Positions 35,277-45,139 of a stretch of DNA of 64,000 nucleotides are shown here, piece after piece. The stretch's first letter is position 1. The number at the start of each line of letters is the position of its first letter. The position numbers were made by a program, and so were the translations under genes. Source of the stretch: Pseudomonadota bacterium. GTDB lineage: Bacteria; Myxococcota_A; Polyangia; Haliangiales; Haliangiaceae. The stretch lies in contig JAKSDA010000107.1 in assembly GCA_022360315.1 (NCBI GenBank), forward strand, positions 1 to 64,000. Direction: 5' to 3'. A model generated the notes under the pieces. That model did not search any database and had not been told where the DNA came from. It was given only the letters and a program-made list of their open reading frames with translations.

Positions 35277-37787
35277 GTGCTCAGAAATTATTTTATTTCG
35301 GCAATTCGCAATCTGCTGAAATACAAATTGTACTCGTTTATCAATATTGCTGGCCTGGCCGTTGGTATGGCCTGCTGTGTACTGATTTTGCTTTTTGTCC
35401 GCTACGAGCTCAGCTATGATAGCTGGCTTGCCGACAGCGAGCGCATATATCGGCTGCACACGACATTTAACATTCCGGGCCGACCTGCAATGCGGATAGC
35501 CAGTTCAGCCAGACCGGCCAGAGCTGCGCTCGAAAAGGATTTTGCCGAGATCGAAAGCGCAGTCAGACTGTTCATTCGGTCGTGGAATGTGAGCCGTGAC
35601 AATACAGTGTTCGAACAAGACATCGTATTTGCCGACAAGGAGTTTTTTTCGGTCTTCGACCTGCCTGTAGTCGCAGGCGAGCGCAAAAAAGTACTGGCCG
35701 ACAACCGCTCGATCTTGCTCAGCCAGACAGTCGCGCGCAAATATTTTGGCACCGAGCAGGCGGTGGGGAAAACCGTCACGGTGTGCTGCTTTGGTGACGA
35801 GCGCAAGGTCACGTTTCGGGTCGCGGGAATCCTGGCCGACGTGCCGGAAAACTCGCATTTGACCGTCCCCATGCTGGCCCGCCTCGACCTGACCAGATAC
35901 GGGGAAGGAACGCGATTTCTTCAGCCCTGGTCGCAAGCTCCGGTGTATACGTATATCAAACTGAAGCCGGGTACCGATGCAGACGCGGTGCGGGCACGGC
36001 TGCCCGAGTTTAGCACCAACAACCTGCCGACCATGGAGTTTGGCGAGATGGGGCAGCTCGACCTGGGCGATCTCGTCCACTTCGATCTGATGGCAATACG
36101 CGACATTCATCTCCGTGCCGTCGAGCAAGTAGAGGCGCGCAGTGCGATCAAGAGGCTCGGCGACATATCGACCATTTACGCCTTTTCGGCTGTGGCCCTG
36201 CTCATTCTGCTCATCGCCTGCATCAATTTTACCAACCTGGCCACATCCCGATCCATGCAGCGAGCGCGCGAGATCGCCATGCGCAAGGTGGTCGGCGCCA
36301 GCCGAGTTCAATTGATCGTGCAGTTTCTCGGTGAATCGGTGCTGGTCGCCGGCATCGCGCTGATCGTGGGATTGTCATTGGTCGAGATCGCATTGCCCTG
36401 GTACAGCGCCTTTCTGCAGGTCGACCTCGGCCTGTCCGGTCAACCGTATCGGCTCTACCAGGAGCGAGACATGTTGCTCTGGCTGCTCGCATTGGCTGTC
36501 GTGGTCGGCGTGGCGGCTGGTCTCTACCCTGCCCTCTATCTGTCGCGAGTGCGGCCTGCTGCGGTACTCAGGGCCAATCGTTCATCAGAGCGCAGCGGCT
36601 CGGCCAGGCTGCGAGCCATCCTGGTCATCACCCAGTTTGCCATCTCGATCACACTGGTCGTGTCGACCGCGGTGGTGTGGGGACAGACTCACTACGCCAA
36701 GCAGATGGATCCCGGCTTTCATCGGGAGAACATGTTGATTGTACGCGGGTTGTGGCACCGCCAGGCCGAACGGACGGCCGAGTCGATCGAGCGCGAGCTC
36801 GTCCAGCGGCCAGACATCGTCGCGGTGACTCGTTCTGCGGCAGTGCCGACCGACGACTACGACAACAACACGTTTGTCACGGTGCCCGGCTCGGAAAGCG
36901 GTGAATCCATATTATTGTCGATACGACCGGTCGATTACGATTTTTTTGCCACCTACGGTGTCGTGCCGAAGGCTGGCCGGGTGTTTTCGCCCCAGCACAG
37001 ACTCGATGACTGGAACGACGAATCGCTGAAAAGTGGCCAGCAAGCAGCCGGTACCGTGGTGATCAATGAACGTGCGGTCAAGCGACTGGGATTTCGCGAC
37101 GCCGACTCGGCGGTGGGCCAGATCCTCCGTGTGTTGGTCAGCCAGACCCAGGCAGCGCCCATGACCATCATCGGCGTGGTGCCAGATATCCAGCTTCGTT
37201 CGGTTCATCACCGGATTCAGCCCATCATGTACTTTCGCGACGCGAACAACTTCGCCGCCATGACCATCCGTTTTCGAACGGACGATGTACCGGCGCTGTT
37301 GACCGACGTCGAGCGGGTGTGGCGGTCTGCACTGCCGTCACTGCCGTTCGAGTATCAATTTCTCGACCAGCGCATCGCTGCCCAGTATCGCGCTGAAGAG
37401 CAGCGCGCTGCGGTCTTTGCGGCATTTTCTGTCCTGGCCATCTTTATCGCCTGCCTCGGCCTGTACGGGCTGACCTCGTTCACGGTCGAGCGGCGCACCA
37501 AGGAGATCGGTATTCGCAAAGTGCTCGGCGCCTCGGTGCTGGACATCGTCAGATTGCTGTTCTGGCAGCTGTCCAGACCGATCCTGATCGCCAATCTGAT
37601 CGCGTGGCCGATCGCCTACTGGATCATGCGCGACTGGCTAAACGGTTTTTCCCGCGCCATTTCGCTCAGTCCGATGTTTTTTATCGGCACCGGGCTCGGC
37701 GCGCTGGTCATCGCCTGGCTCACCGTGGCAGCCCACACTCTGCGAGTCGCCCGGGCCAATCCCATCCACGCCCTGCGCTACGAGTGA
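35277..37787 (+). CDS. Large FtsX/MacB-type ABC permease with duplicated membrane module
   Basis: The protein has 836 residues. TM1 (INIAGLAVGMACCVLILLFV) precedes a MacB-like periplasmic domain (about 45-285), then three helices of an FtsX domain (IYAFSAVALLILLIACINFTN, and two more). A further helix near 445 starts a second periplasmic domain, and three final helices form a second FtsX domain (FAAFSVLAIFIACLGLYGLTSF). The N-terminal RNLLKYKLYSFINIAGLAVGMACC is very like Bacteroidota members of the family, suggesting acquisition of the whole cassette; this is inference. The start is GTG 35277 with GGGAAAGG upstream. The first 100 bases are noticeably more AT-rich than neighbouring DNA. The substrate is unknown. 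Confidence 0.93.
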   Translation: MLRNYFISAIRNLLKYKLYSFINIAGLAVGMACCVLILLFVRYELSYDSWLADSERIYRLHTTFNIPGRPAMRIASSARPARAALEKDFAEIESAVRLFIRSWNVSRDNTVFEQDIVFADKEFFSVFDLPVVAGERKKVLADNRSILLSQTVARKYFGTEQAVGKTVTVCCFGDERKVTFRVAGILADVPENSHLTVPMLARLDLTRYGEGTRFLQPWSQAPVYTYIKLKPGTDADAVRARLPEFSTNNLPTMEFGEMGQLDLGDLVHFDLMAIRDIHLRAVEQVEARSAIKRLGDISTIYAFSAVALLILLIACINFTNLATSRSMQRAREIAMRKVVGASRVQLIVQFLGESVLVAGIALIVGLSLVEIALPWYSAFLQVDLGLSGQPYRLYQERDMLLWLLALAVVVGVAAGLYPALYLSRVRPAAVLRANRSSERSGSARLRAILVITQFAISITLVVSTAVVWGQTHYAKQMDPGFHRENMLIVRGLWHRQAERTAESIERELVQRPDIVAVTRSAAVPTDDYDNNTFVTVPGSESGESILLSIRPVDYDFFATYGVVPKAGRVFSPQHRLDDWNDESLKSGQQAAGTVVINERAVKRLGFRDADSAVGQILRVLVSQTQAAPMTIIGVVPDIQLRSVHHRIQPIMYFRDANNFAAMTIRFRTDDVPALLTDVERVWRSALPSLPFEYQFLDQRIAAQYRAEEQRAAVFAAFSVLAIFIACLGLYGLTSFTVERRTKEIGIRKVLGASVLDIVRLLFWQLSRPILIANLIAWPIAYWIMRDWLNGFSRAISLSPMFFIGTGLGALVIAWLTVAAHTLRVARANPIHALRYE

Positions 37788-37815
37788 GCTGGCTGCAGCA
37801 GCCTCGCAGCTGAGC

Positions 37816-39576
37816 CTACGGAGCTGGACATTCGGCTCTGTGGTCGGCCGGGCATTGAATGGGAGTGGACGACAAGTCCGGGCGATACGACAGGACGTAG
37901 ATCTCCTTGCCTTCGAATACCGGGATATAGAGCTCGGCAAAACCAAAAGCATCGCGCCGGTCGTACCTGACCGCAACGCTGCCGATGGTCGAAATGGTGA
38001 CGCCAAAAGGATCGTTCAGCGGGGTTTGGGTCGTATCCGGGCCATAAACGTCGTTGATGTCAAAGACCACGGCCGCTTGGTACTCCCAGTCGGTGGAATC
38101 GAGCAATTGTCTGGGCCGGAGGATCCATACTTTGCTGGCCTCATCACCACCCACAACGATCCACGGTTTCACCACGTCTTTCATGTAGCGGACCGGATAG
38201 AACGTATGGGCACCGCCCGGGGCCAGCCGGCCGGGCGAATTTACCGGCGGAAGCGACGGGTTGGGGCGAATATCGTCGACCAGGATGTGCAGTGGCCACT
38301 CGTCGCCGAAGATATCACCACTGGCTGGCTGCTCGTAGGCGTAAACCCGGCCGGCAACTTCGCTCGAGGTCGCCGGGCTGCAGTTGTCGGGCTGGTGGTT
38401 GGTCGCCAGAATATCGGCTTTCCCGTCGAGGTTGAGATCGACAACTTGCAGGTCGAACGGAAAGCCCTGATCATTGCTGATGACCTTGATCCGCGGCAGC
38501 GCGAATGTGGAAGCGTTGACATCGGCCCAGGTGCCGCCCACCGGAGCGCCGTACATGGCGATCTTGCCGTTCTATGGCGGCGGCTGGCCCGGTACGGCAG
38601 GAGCACCGGAGAAGAAGTGGGTGGCGACGATCTCGGGTACATCGTCGCCTTCGAAATCAAATGCGTCGAGATAGATGTCCGGACCGAGAAATTCAGCGGC
38701 CGGCCCACCATAGAGAACTACTTCGTCCCAAGCTTGGTCGGCTTTGATCGCGGTGCCCGGGTTTTTGAAATAGACCAGCTCGGAGAACGGCGGATACACA
38801 GATGGCACCACGCGGAAACCCGACCGGACCGCGACGATATCCTTCAGGCCATCACCGTCCATATCGAGAAAGAGCACCCGATGGTAAAAGCGCGGCGAAT
38901 TGTTGGGGTCGCCGGGAAATGTGAAGCCGGTCGAATAGTCCTGCGTGCTCTGGTGAATCACGTACTCGGTACGCTGAGGGTCGTCGAGATTGATCGCTGT
39001 GAGTCGGCCCTGCAATAGCGCGGGATGGAATCCCTGTGGCAGCACCACAGCCTCGAACGGAAATACACCATCCGGTGCCCGCACCACCTCGTTGGGCCAC
39101 ACGGTCTTTGGCAACCCGGGTGCCAGGTCGGTCAGCTCCTCGACGTCGCCCTCCGCATCGAAGCGATCGAAGTCGATGCTGTCCAGGTTGGAAATCCGCG
39201 CCACCAGGTCGCGCTCGAAAAAATCGATCGGCGGATTTTGTCCCGGCACCACAAAGGCGTTGTAAAAACTGGTAATAGTCAGCCCATCACGGCGCCGGCC
39301 CGAACCGTCGTCATACGCATCTACATGCAAATACGCCGGGTTGAAGTCGAGACCGAGCACACCTTTTTGGTACAGCTGCGGGCAATAGGCACTGCCACTC
39401 GCGGCGAATGAATTAAAATCATTGTCGTGCTCGCCATTACCGGTACAGGCGAGCAGTCCAATCACCGCTGCACCGATTGCCAATTTGCCAATCGGCTCTG
39501 CCAGGCCACCCCCAAATCGCGATAACTTGCCAAAAATATTGTTATTATTGCTGATATCAGGCAACGTCCACATCAT
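37816..39576 (-). pseudogene. FG-GAP/VCBS-like lipoprotein gene split by an in-frame amber codon
   Basis: Two reading frames (38572-39576, 334 residues, and 37816-38556, 246 residues) are in the same phase and separated only by TAG at 38574-38572 plus five codons. Read through, they give one 586-residue exported protein. The N-terminus has a hydrophobic segment with LLAC (lipobox). Repeats of Asp-rich loops (VLFLDMDGDGLKDIVAVRSG, FDFEGDDVPEIVATHF, VDLNLDGKADILATNH) are FG-GAP/VCBS-type Ca-binding propeller blades. A Tyr codon at the stop (PPPYNGKIAMYG) would make an ordinary sequence. Nonsense mutation, assembly error or UAG read-through are all possible. No partner genes are obvious. Confidence 0.7.
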
Positions 39577-39719
39577 TTGGGCCTTAAGCTAGAATAAAAT
39601 ATTGAGTCAAAAGCGAAATCAGCAATTGAAGGTAGCACTTTCAAGAATCTATCTTGGCACCTCCAGTACAATGGAGATAGTTCGATGTCAACGAAAAGAG
39701 AACATTCAATATCGAACGT

Positions 39720-40028
39720 ATGTTGCGTGGGATACCTTACGGTGGATACGCGATGGTGACGGTGCACAGCGACTTGATACGGCAACTGTGCGGACGTTCA
39801 CCGACTGACGATACGATGTGCGGTTGTCTGGCGTCCGATGCGGTTGTGATTGCAGTTTGCCGGATTGCCGCGACCGACGGGGCGACGCTCGAGCTTGCGG
39901 ATGGAACGCGGGTTGAGCTGCCGCGTTGCGGGCAGGGATACGGTTTTGCGAAAGGGGGAGCCTGGGTAGAGGCAGCAGGCTACATGATGCGCCCACCCAG
40001 TTCGAAGAGACTGTCGTTCATGGGTTGA
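39720..40028 (+). CDS. Small hypothetical protein
   Basis: The protein has 102 residues and I do not recognise it. The central part VVIAVCRIAATDGATLELADGTRVELPRCGQGYGFAKGGAWVEAAGYM has alternating hydrophobic strands like a small OB or SH3-type barrel, and the codon pattern is GC-rich in third positions. The last 49 bases overlap the end of the converging lipoprotein gene. Start ATG 39720, or ATG 39753 if the upstream part is not translated. No ribosome site is convincing. Confidence 0.4.
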   Translation: MLRGIPYGGYAMVTVHSDLIRQLCGRSPTDDTMCGCLASDAVVIAVCRIAATDGATLELADGTRVELPRCGQGYGFAKGGAWVEAAGYMMRPPSSKRLSFMG

Positions 40029-40789
40029 TTGTAGGCGGCTTTTTCGATGATGAACTTGCCCTTGCCCTTTTCGTTCTTCCAGTCGACGCGGTGATTGATC
40101 ATCATGCCGTCGCCGATATCTCGGTATTCGGAGAAATACACGGTCACTTTCTTCATTTTGTTTTCTTTATCTTTCCAGGCCACGACTCGTTTGACCTCGA
40201 AGTAGCTAGCGGCGTCGATGAAGCGGTTTTCGGTCATTCTTTCGGGCACTATGAGCTCGACGTGATAGGCCGGACTTCCCTTGACCTCGGCCTTGCCGAT
40301 CAGGCGGACCTTGTATCCCTTATCTCGGTAGACCAGGAGGGCATCGTCGATAGAAGATTCGTACTCGAGGTGGCTGAGTTCTTTTTCGGGCAGTGCTTTG
40401 ACCTTATCGCCTTTCTTTTTCCACGCTTTTTTGCCATTGAAGGCCATGATCGAGACCTCGTCGCCGTGGCGTTTCTCGACCCGGAGCTTGTTGCCGCGCT
40501 TGATGTATTTGGTGATCTCGACCGACTTGCCGTCGTAGTATTTTTTGCCGCCATACATGAGAGTCTGCGCCGTGCGTAGCTTCTTCTCGCCGCCCAGTGC
40601 GGCAAAATGCTTTTTCAAGAGAGTATCGAGAGTGAGTTTTTCGGCGTTGGTGCGATTTGCCGCCTGGCTTGCGGTCACCTTGGCCGCTTGCTCTACCTTG
40701 GCGGAATCTTGTTTGCTTTCCTGGGATTCCTCTTTGGCACATGCGGTCAGGCAGACAGCCAGGGCAATTGCAGTGGCGATGCGGATCAT
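39980..40789 (-). CDS. Lipoprotein of the outer-membrane lipoprotein-sorting (LolA-like) group
   Basis: The protein has 269 residues. Signal peptide with lipobox LTAC (Cys 17), then a charged Gln/Lys/Ala-rich linker. The folded part (about 55-269) is a half-barrel of antiparallel strands typical of LolA/LolB-like proteins of myxobacteria: LDTLLKKHFAALGGEKKLRTAQTLMYGGKKYYDGKSVE, then AYHVELIVP and the characteristic end NQPMNDSLFELGG. Such proteins bind acyl chains. It is unusually Lys-rich for a GC-rich genome. No dedicated transporter is adjacent. The start is ATG 40789, with AAGGAGAACAG in mRNA sense as ribosome site. Confidence 0.82.
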   Translation of the reverse strand: MIRIATAIALAVCLTACAKEESQESKQDSAKVEQAAKVTASQAANRTNAEKLTLDTLLKKHFAALGGEKKLRTAQTLMYGGKKYYDGKSVEITKYIKRGNKLRVEKRHGDEVSIMAFNGKKAWKKKGDKVKALPEKELSHLEYESSIDDALLVYRDKGYKVRLIGKAEVKGSPAYHVELIVPERMTENRFIDAASYFEVKRVVAWKDKENKMKKVTVYFSEYRDIGDGMMINHRVDWKNEKGKGKFIIEKAAYNQPMNDSLFELGGRIM

Positions 40790-40950
40790 TCTGTTCTCCT
40801 TGTTGCAGCGTTTACCGGGTTCGACGTTATTGTGCCGGTGTTCGAGGGAGCCGAGATCTGTAATCCGTCATCCGCTTTCCTGGTGCAGCGAGCGGGTTTG
40901 ACCGTGCAGGGAGCGCGACTTTCGGGATTTCTGTGCCGGCCATCGTGAGC

Positions 40951-41365
40951 ATGAAATCGATCGGTAACTCCGCCGCGGATACCGTCAATATCGGCTTTTC
41001 GTTCAATTTCTACGGCACCGATTACACCAGTGTCGGCGTGGCAGCCAACGGCGGTCTGTTATTACCGGACCTGGCTGAGACTGGGCAGCGGTGCCACGTA
41101 TACGGTCAATAGCACGGTAATCGGCGAGACCACGGCAAAATTGGACGATTGGAACTGGTACCAGGGCTCCGGTGTTCCCGACCCGGGCAGCGTGTGGGTA
41201 TCGAACGGCTGGCAGCCCTTCGATACCCACAAAAACAGTGCCCTCGCAATCGCCGGCAAGTACTACTACAAGATCGAGCTGGCCGACAGAAGTATAGACC
41301 CCACCCTCAGCGCATATCTCAACTCGGGCAGCTCGCCCAGCACCGTGCATTTCTATAGCTACTGA
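40951..41365 (+). pseudogene. Fragmentary secreted protein (nidogen/choice-of-anchor-like), frameshifted
   Basis: From 40951 one frame reads MKSIGNSAADTVNIGFSFNF then YGTDYTSVGVAANGGLLL, a classic pattern of nidogen-like or choice-of-anchor adhesion domains. It stops at 41110. The overlapping frame that continues to 41365 encodes KLDDWNWYQGSGVPDPG and a C-terminus of beta-strand type (YYYKIELADRSIDPTLSAYL). A one-base shift near 41060-41090 would join them. No signal peptide or ribosome site is left, so the element appears to be a remnant. Confidence 0.5.
41194..41230. repeat. 12-bp inverted repeat within the fragmentary gene
   Basis: GTGGGTATCGAA (41194-41205) is exactly complementary to TTCGATACCCAC (41219-41230) with a 13-base loop. 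It lies within the second frame of the remnant. It is not followed by a T-run. Confidence 0.5.
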
Positions 41366-41423
41366 GCGAAACTGGTGACCACTGCCGCTACAGCACGGCA
41401 GCAATGGCACTGGGGAAGCGAGT

Positions 41424-41479
41424 GGGGGCGGAGTGAAGTTTCGAGGTTCTCGAAACTCTCGAACCTCGCTCCGTCCCCC
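41424..41479. terminator. Long two-part hairpin downstream of the fragmentary gene
   Basis: An outer stem pairs 41424-41433 (GGGGGCGGAG) with 41469-41478, with one G-U pair. An inner stem pairs CGAGGTTC (41442-41449) with GAACCTCG (41461-41468). No T-run follows. It may end transcription from 41365 or be a small mobile hairpin; the sequence CGAGGTTCTCGAAACTCTCG is also internally repetitive. Confidence 0.45.
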
Positions 41480-41649
41480 GCGACTTCTGGCTTGATCCCC
41501 GGTTGATCGCGACCGGGGTGTTGTTGGTTGCACTGTCGGCCCGGCTTGCTCGGTCGGCATATGTCAACCATTGGGTGAGCCGGCTCAACCACAGGATTAT
41601 CGATCGTAGGCCCGGCGTGCGCTAGGGTTATCTGCAACGGAGAGCCCTC

Positions 41650-42381
41650 ATGGACCTCGGCGAACTCGGCAACCGAATACGAAAGCGACGCGAGCAGCGC
41701 CGCCTCAGACAGGCGGATATCGCGAGCGCCCTGCAGATCAGCGCCCAGGCCGTGTCGAAATGGGAACGCGGCGAGAACGCCCCGGATATCGCCGTTCTGG
41801 TCGATCTGGCCACGCTTCTCGACGTCACCATCGAGTGGCTGCTGGGCGGCACATCCGGGCAGCGCGAGACCTTTCCGGCCGTGGTCTTTGCCACCAGTGT
41901 GCAGGGCTACGCCGAGCGTTCGGGCCAGCTGTCTCCGCGCCAGCTCGCCGCGTGGGCCAATAGCATACACTATTCGGTCACCGAGGCGGTTCGCCAGCAC
42001 GACGGTGTGCCGGTCAAGTATGTCGGCGATGGCTTCCTCGGTTTTTTTGTCGGCGTGAACCGCGCCGAGCGAGCCCTCGCCGCTGCCCGGACGGCCCACC
42101 GCCTGGTCGATCACGGCGGCCTGGCCATTGCCCTGCACTGTGGCGAGATCTTTCTCGGCCAGATCGGCCATCCAGAGTACGCCTCGCCCGATATTCTGGG
42201 CGCGGCGGTCAATACGGTATTTCTCATGATGCCCCACGTACTCGAGCGCTGCCCGACGCGAATCGGCATGACCGACACGGTCGCAGCCGCCATTGAGGGC
42301 GGGACCGTACCCCGCGCCTGCGGCGAAATCACCATCCCGGGGCTATCCGAGCCATTGCGTTTATTCGAGCCCGGCGACTGA
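41650..42381 (+). CDS. XRE helix-turn-helix fused to a class III nucleotide-cyclase-like domain
   Basis: The protein has 243 residues. Residues 5-65 are a standard Cro/CI-type HTH (IRKRREQRRLRQADIASALQ, ISAQAVSKWERGENAPD). Residues 75-240 are like an adenylate/guanylate cyclase domain: VVFATSVQGYAERSG replaces the usual F.D..gF, so the first metal-binding Asp is a Thr. The second metal site KYVGDGFLGFF is kept, and GEIFLGQIGHPEYASPDILGAAVN parallels the G.IG...r.dy...G..VN motif. It may bind a nucleotide and regulate transcription instead of making cyclic nucleotide; this is inference. ATG 41650 follows GGAGAG. It stands between a remnant region and ahcY. Confidence 0.85.
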   Translation: MDLGELGNRIRKRREQRRLRQADIASALQISAQAVSKWERGENAPDIAVLVDLATLLDVTIEWLLGGTSGQRETFPAVVFATSVQGYAERSGQLSPRQLAAWANSIHYSVTEAVRQHDGVPVKYVGDGFLGFFVGVNRAERALAAARTAHRLVDHGGLAIALHCGEIFLGQIGHPEYASPDILGAAVNTVFLMMPHVLERCPTRIGMTDTVAAAIEGGTVPRACGEITIPGLSEPLRLFEPGD

Positions 42382-42402
42382 TCATCGCCGCCTTCAATTG
42401 TC

Positions 42403-42430
42403 GTGCTGAGTGGCCAACGCGACTGAGCAC
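42403..42430. promoter_or_regulatory. Inverted repeat upstream of ahcY
   Basis: GTGCTGAGT (42403-42411) pairs with ACTGAGCAC (42422-42430) apart from one central mismatch, with a ten-base loop. It lies 42 bases before the ahcY ATG. It does not match the SAH riboswitch consensus as far as I can tell. It could equally be the terminator of the HTH-cyclase gene, which ends at 42381. Confidence 0.35.
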
Positions 42431-42471
42431 AAGCCGGTCACGTGTTGCCATGTGGCCCAAAGGATACCCGT

Positions 42472-43881
42472 ATGCCCAAAAACAGAGTGGATTACAAAGT
42501 CAAGGATATCGGCCTGGCAGCTGTTGGCCGCGAGCGAATTGCCATGGCAGAAAAAGAGATGCCCGGACTCATGGCGTTGCGGCAAAAATACGCCGCATCC
42601 CGCCCGCTCGACGGCGCGCGGATTTCCGGCAGTCTGCACATGACGGTCGAAACCGCGGTACTCATCGAAACCCTGGTGGCTCTCGGCGCCGAGGTTCGGT
42701 GGGCCTCGTGCAACATTTTCTCGACTGTGGACGAGGCCGCGGCAGCTATCGCAGCGGCGGGGATTCCGGTGTTTGCCTGGAAAGGCGAGAGTATCGAAGA
42801 GTACTGGTGGTGCTCGGCACAAATGCTGGTATGGCCGGATGGAGGTGGCCCCGATCTCGTCGTCGACGATGGCGGTGACGCCACGCTGCTGATACACGAA
42901 GGCCATTGGGCCGAAGACGAGCCCGCCCGACTCGATCGACCGAGCAGCAGCCGCGAGGAGCAAGCGCTCTTGAACCAGCTCAAGGCGATACGTTTGAACA
43001 GGCCACAATTCTGGCATGAAGTTGTGGCGCGCTGTCGCGGCATTTCGGAAGAGACGACCACCGGGGTGCGGCGTCTCGATCGACTGGCCCGAGACAACAA
43101 GCTCCTGCTCCCGGCGATCAATGTCAACGACTCGGTGACAAAGAGCAAGTTTGACAATATTTACGGCTGCCGCGAGTCGCTGGTCGACGCGATCAAGCGG
43201 GCCACCGATACCACCATCGCCGGCAAGGTAGCGGTGGTGTGCGGCTTCGGCGACGTGGGCAAGGGCTCGGCCGAGGCCCTGGCGGCTCTCCGGGCCCAGG
43301 TGTGGGTAACCGAGATCGATCCGATCTGCGCCATGCAGGCGGTCATGGCCGGCTATCGCGTCACCACCGTCGAGGACGCGTTGCCAGTGGCCGATATCTA
43401 CGTCACCGCGACGGACAATTGCGACGTGATCACTGCAGAGCACTTCGCCGAGATGAAAGACGGGGCCATCCTGTGCAACATCGGCCATTTCGATAACGAG
43501 ATCCAGGTCGAGCGCCTGGCCGGTTTGCCCGGAGTCGTGCGCACGGGCATCAAGCCGCAGGTAGACCGCTACGATTTTCCCGACGGCCGTTCCCTCTACC
43601 TTCTGGCCGAGGGGCGATTGGTCAACCTCGGCTGTGCCACCGGCCACCCCAGCCTGGTGATGTCGTTTAGCTTTGCCAACCAGGTTCTGGCCCAGCTCGA
43701 TCTCTGGCAGCACAAATACGAGCCGGGCGTTATCCGCCTGCCCCGGCAGCTCGACGAGGAAGTGGCTCGCATGCACCTGGAAAAGTTCGGCGCCCGACTG
43801 ACCCGACTCACTCCCCGCCAGGCCGAATATCTGGATATTCCCATGGCCGGTCCATACAAGCCGGATTCCTATCGCTACTGA
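42472..43881 (+). CDS. ahcY: S-adenosylhomocysteine hydrolase
   Basis: The enzyme has 469 residues and cleaves S-adenosylhomocysteine to adenosine and homocysteine, relieving inhibition of methyltransferases. Substrate motif [16 protein letters not shown], the [13 protein letters not shown] segment, [20 protein letters not shown], the NAD-binding [15 protein letters not shown] and the C-terminal KPDSYRY are all diagnostic. Length and all core residues look normal. The start ATG 42472 precedes [16 protein letters not shown]. An upstream inverted repeat lies at 42403-42430. No methionine-cycle partner is next to it; the convergent neighbour is a lipid kinase. Confidence 0.97.
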   Translation: MPKNRVDYKVKDIGLAAVGRERIAMAEKEMPGLMALRQKYAASRPLDGARISGSLHMTVETAVLIETLVALGAEVRWASCNIFSTVDEAAAAIAAAGIPVFAWKGESIEEYWWCSAQMLVWPDGGGPDLVVDDGGDATLLIHEGHWAEDEPARLDRPSSSREEQALLNQLKAIRLNRPQFWHEVVARCRGISEETTTGVRRLDRLARDNKLLLPAINVNDSVTKSKFDNIYGCRESLVDAIKRATDTTIAGKVAVVCGFGDVGKGSAEALAALRAQVWVTEIDPICAMQAVMAGYRVTTVEDALPVADIYVTATDNCDVITAEHFAEMKDGAILCNIGHFDNEIQVERLAGLPGVVRTGIKPQVDRYDFPDGRSLYLLAEGRLVNLGCATGHPSLVMSFSFANQVLAQLDLWQHKYEPGVIRLPRQLDEEVARMHLEKFGARLTRLTPRQAEYLDIPMAGPYKPDSYRY

Positions 43882-44008
43882 AAAACAGTCGGAGTCGGCG
43901 TCGCCCTCAGTGAACTGAATCCCGCCCGGTTTGTGATGATGGCCAGGTGTATTTGAGCTGTTCCAACTCGGCGAAATCGGGGCAAGTTAGGGTGGGGACG
44001 CTGCTTCT

Positions 44009-45097
44009 TCACGATGTTGCAGTCGGGCCGACAGCGAGCTTCAGAGAGGGACCCAACTCGACCGAGATGGTCTTGCTCCTGGTCGGCAGGACTTCGCCGT
44101 CCAGGGTATAGAGCGGCTCATCGGTGTGAATTTGCAGGTGGTGCGCGATCTGATTGACGTACCGGGGATCGCTGGGCAGGGTTCGCCTGTCGGGGCCATT
44201 CTTTCTCCTGGCCAGGAGGGTTGCCGGAGACAGCAGGGCATTGGCGTCGACGGGCAGCCAGCCGCGGATCAGGAGAGGCAACGCCATGGCCATTTCTCGA
44301 GCATTTACCGCATAGGCCGCAGTGTGGAAACTGTCGCGCGTGCGCTCCCCGGCAAACGGCTCCACGCCCGGGTTGATCTGTCCGGTCACGTTGGCAAATA
44401 GTGCGACAAATTGTCGGTAGGACAGCGCTTCGCCATCGATCTCGACGTCCGCTTCCATGGGCTGGATAATTCGCTCCAGGTCCCCCGGCCACTTCAACAG
44501 AGTGGCAGAGAGCGCTCGAGCAGCCAGACCTGCGGCAGCGACCTTGCCCTTGGGCCCGCGTTCGTAGACGTCGAGCAGCCGCACGATCGGCCCCATACCA
44601 AACGTGAAACCGCGGTGAAACAAGTCCCCCATGGTCACCTCGAGTACCGGGACCTCCTTGAGCAACAGATTGCCGGACCGGTACGCGCGGACCAGGTAAC
44701 GAAAATTCTTGACCGGCTGCCGCGACAGACCGCACCAGCGCGACGTCACATTCATGGTTCCGCCACCGAGAAGAGCGAGGTGCACCTCGTCGGGGGCACC
44801 TGGGGCCAGGCGATCCAGAACCCGTTGAATGGTTCCGTCGCCGCCATAGATACAGAGCAGCTTGGCGTCGTGACCGAGATCGTCCAGCGCCGCGGCGATG
44901 TCCTCGACCGAATCGGTCACGATGCGCCGGGCAAAACGGGCCTCTTCCGAGTCGAGAATTCCGGCCAGTTCTTTCCACCGTCCGCCAGCGCGGGGATTGC
45001 ATATCAGAACGATCTCGGCGTCGGGTTTGGCCCGACGTCGGCGCTTGGCCATAAAACGCCGGGGCTGTGATTGCGATGACTCCATGATTTTGTCCAA
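44009..45097 (-). CDS. Diacylglycerol/sphingosine-type lipid kinase
   Basis: The protein has 362 residues and belongs to the YegS/DgkB family of cytoplasmic lipid kinases. The nucleotide motif YGGDGTIQRVLDRL and the next loop LLGGGTMNVTSRW are present, as is IVLICNPRAGGRWKEL at the N-terminus. The C-terminal beta-rich domain (IDGEALSYRQFVALFANVTGQINPG) is typical. The likely activity is phosphorylation of diacylglycerol or a related lipid; the substrate is not certain. The start is ATG 45097; a Met 15 codons inside (MAKRRRRAKPDAEIVL) is a possible alternative. It follows queC by 42 bases on the same strand. Confidence 0.9.
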   Translation of the reverse strand: MDKIMESSQSQPRRFMAKRRRRAKPDAEIVLICNPRAGGRWKELAGILDSEEARFARRIVTDSVEDIAAALDDLGHDAKLLCIYGGDGTIQRVLDRLAPGAPDEVHLALLGGGTMNVTSRWCGLSRQPVKNFRYLVRAYRSGNLLLKEVPVLEVTMGDLFHRGFTFGMGPIVRLLDVYERGPKGKVAAAGLAARALSATLLKWPGDLERIIQPMEADVEIDGEALSYRQFVALFANVTGQINPGVEPFAGERTRDSFHTAAYAVNAREMAMALPLLIRGWLPVDANALLSPATLLARRKNGPDRRTLPSDPRYVNQIAHHLQIHTDEPLYTLDGEVLPTRSKTISVELGPSLKLAVGPTATS

Positions 45098-45139
45098 TGC
45101 TTCGGTAAATGGTATTTCTGTTTCTGTGGGACAGCCTGG

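Noticed and set aside
42382..42471. Possible SAH riboswitch before ahcY
   Set aside because: Only a small inverted repeat is visible; the conserved SAH aptamer core could not be matched.
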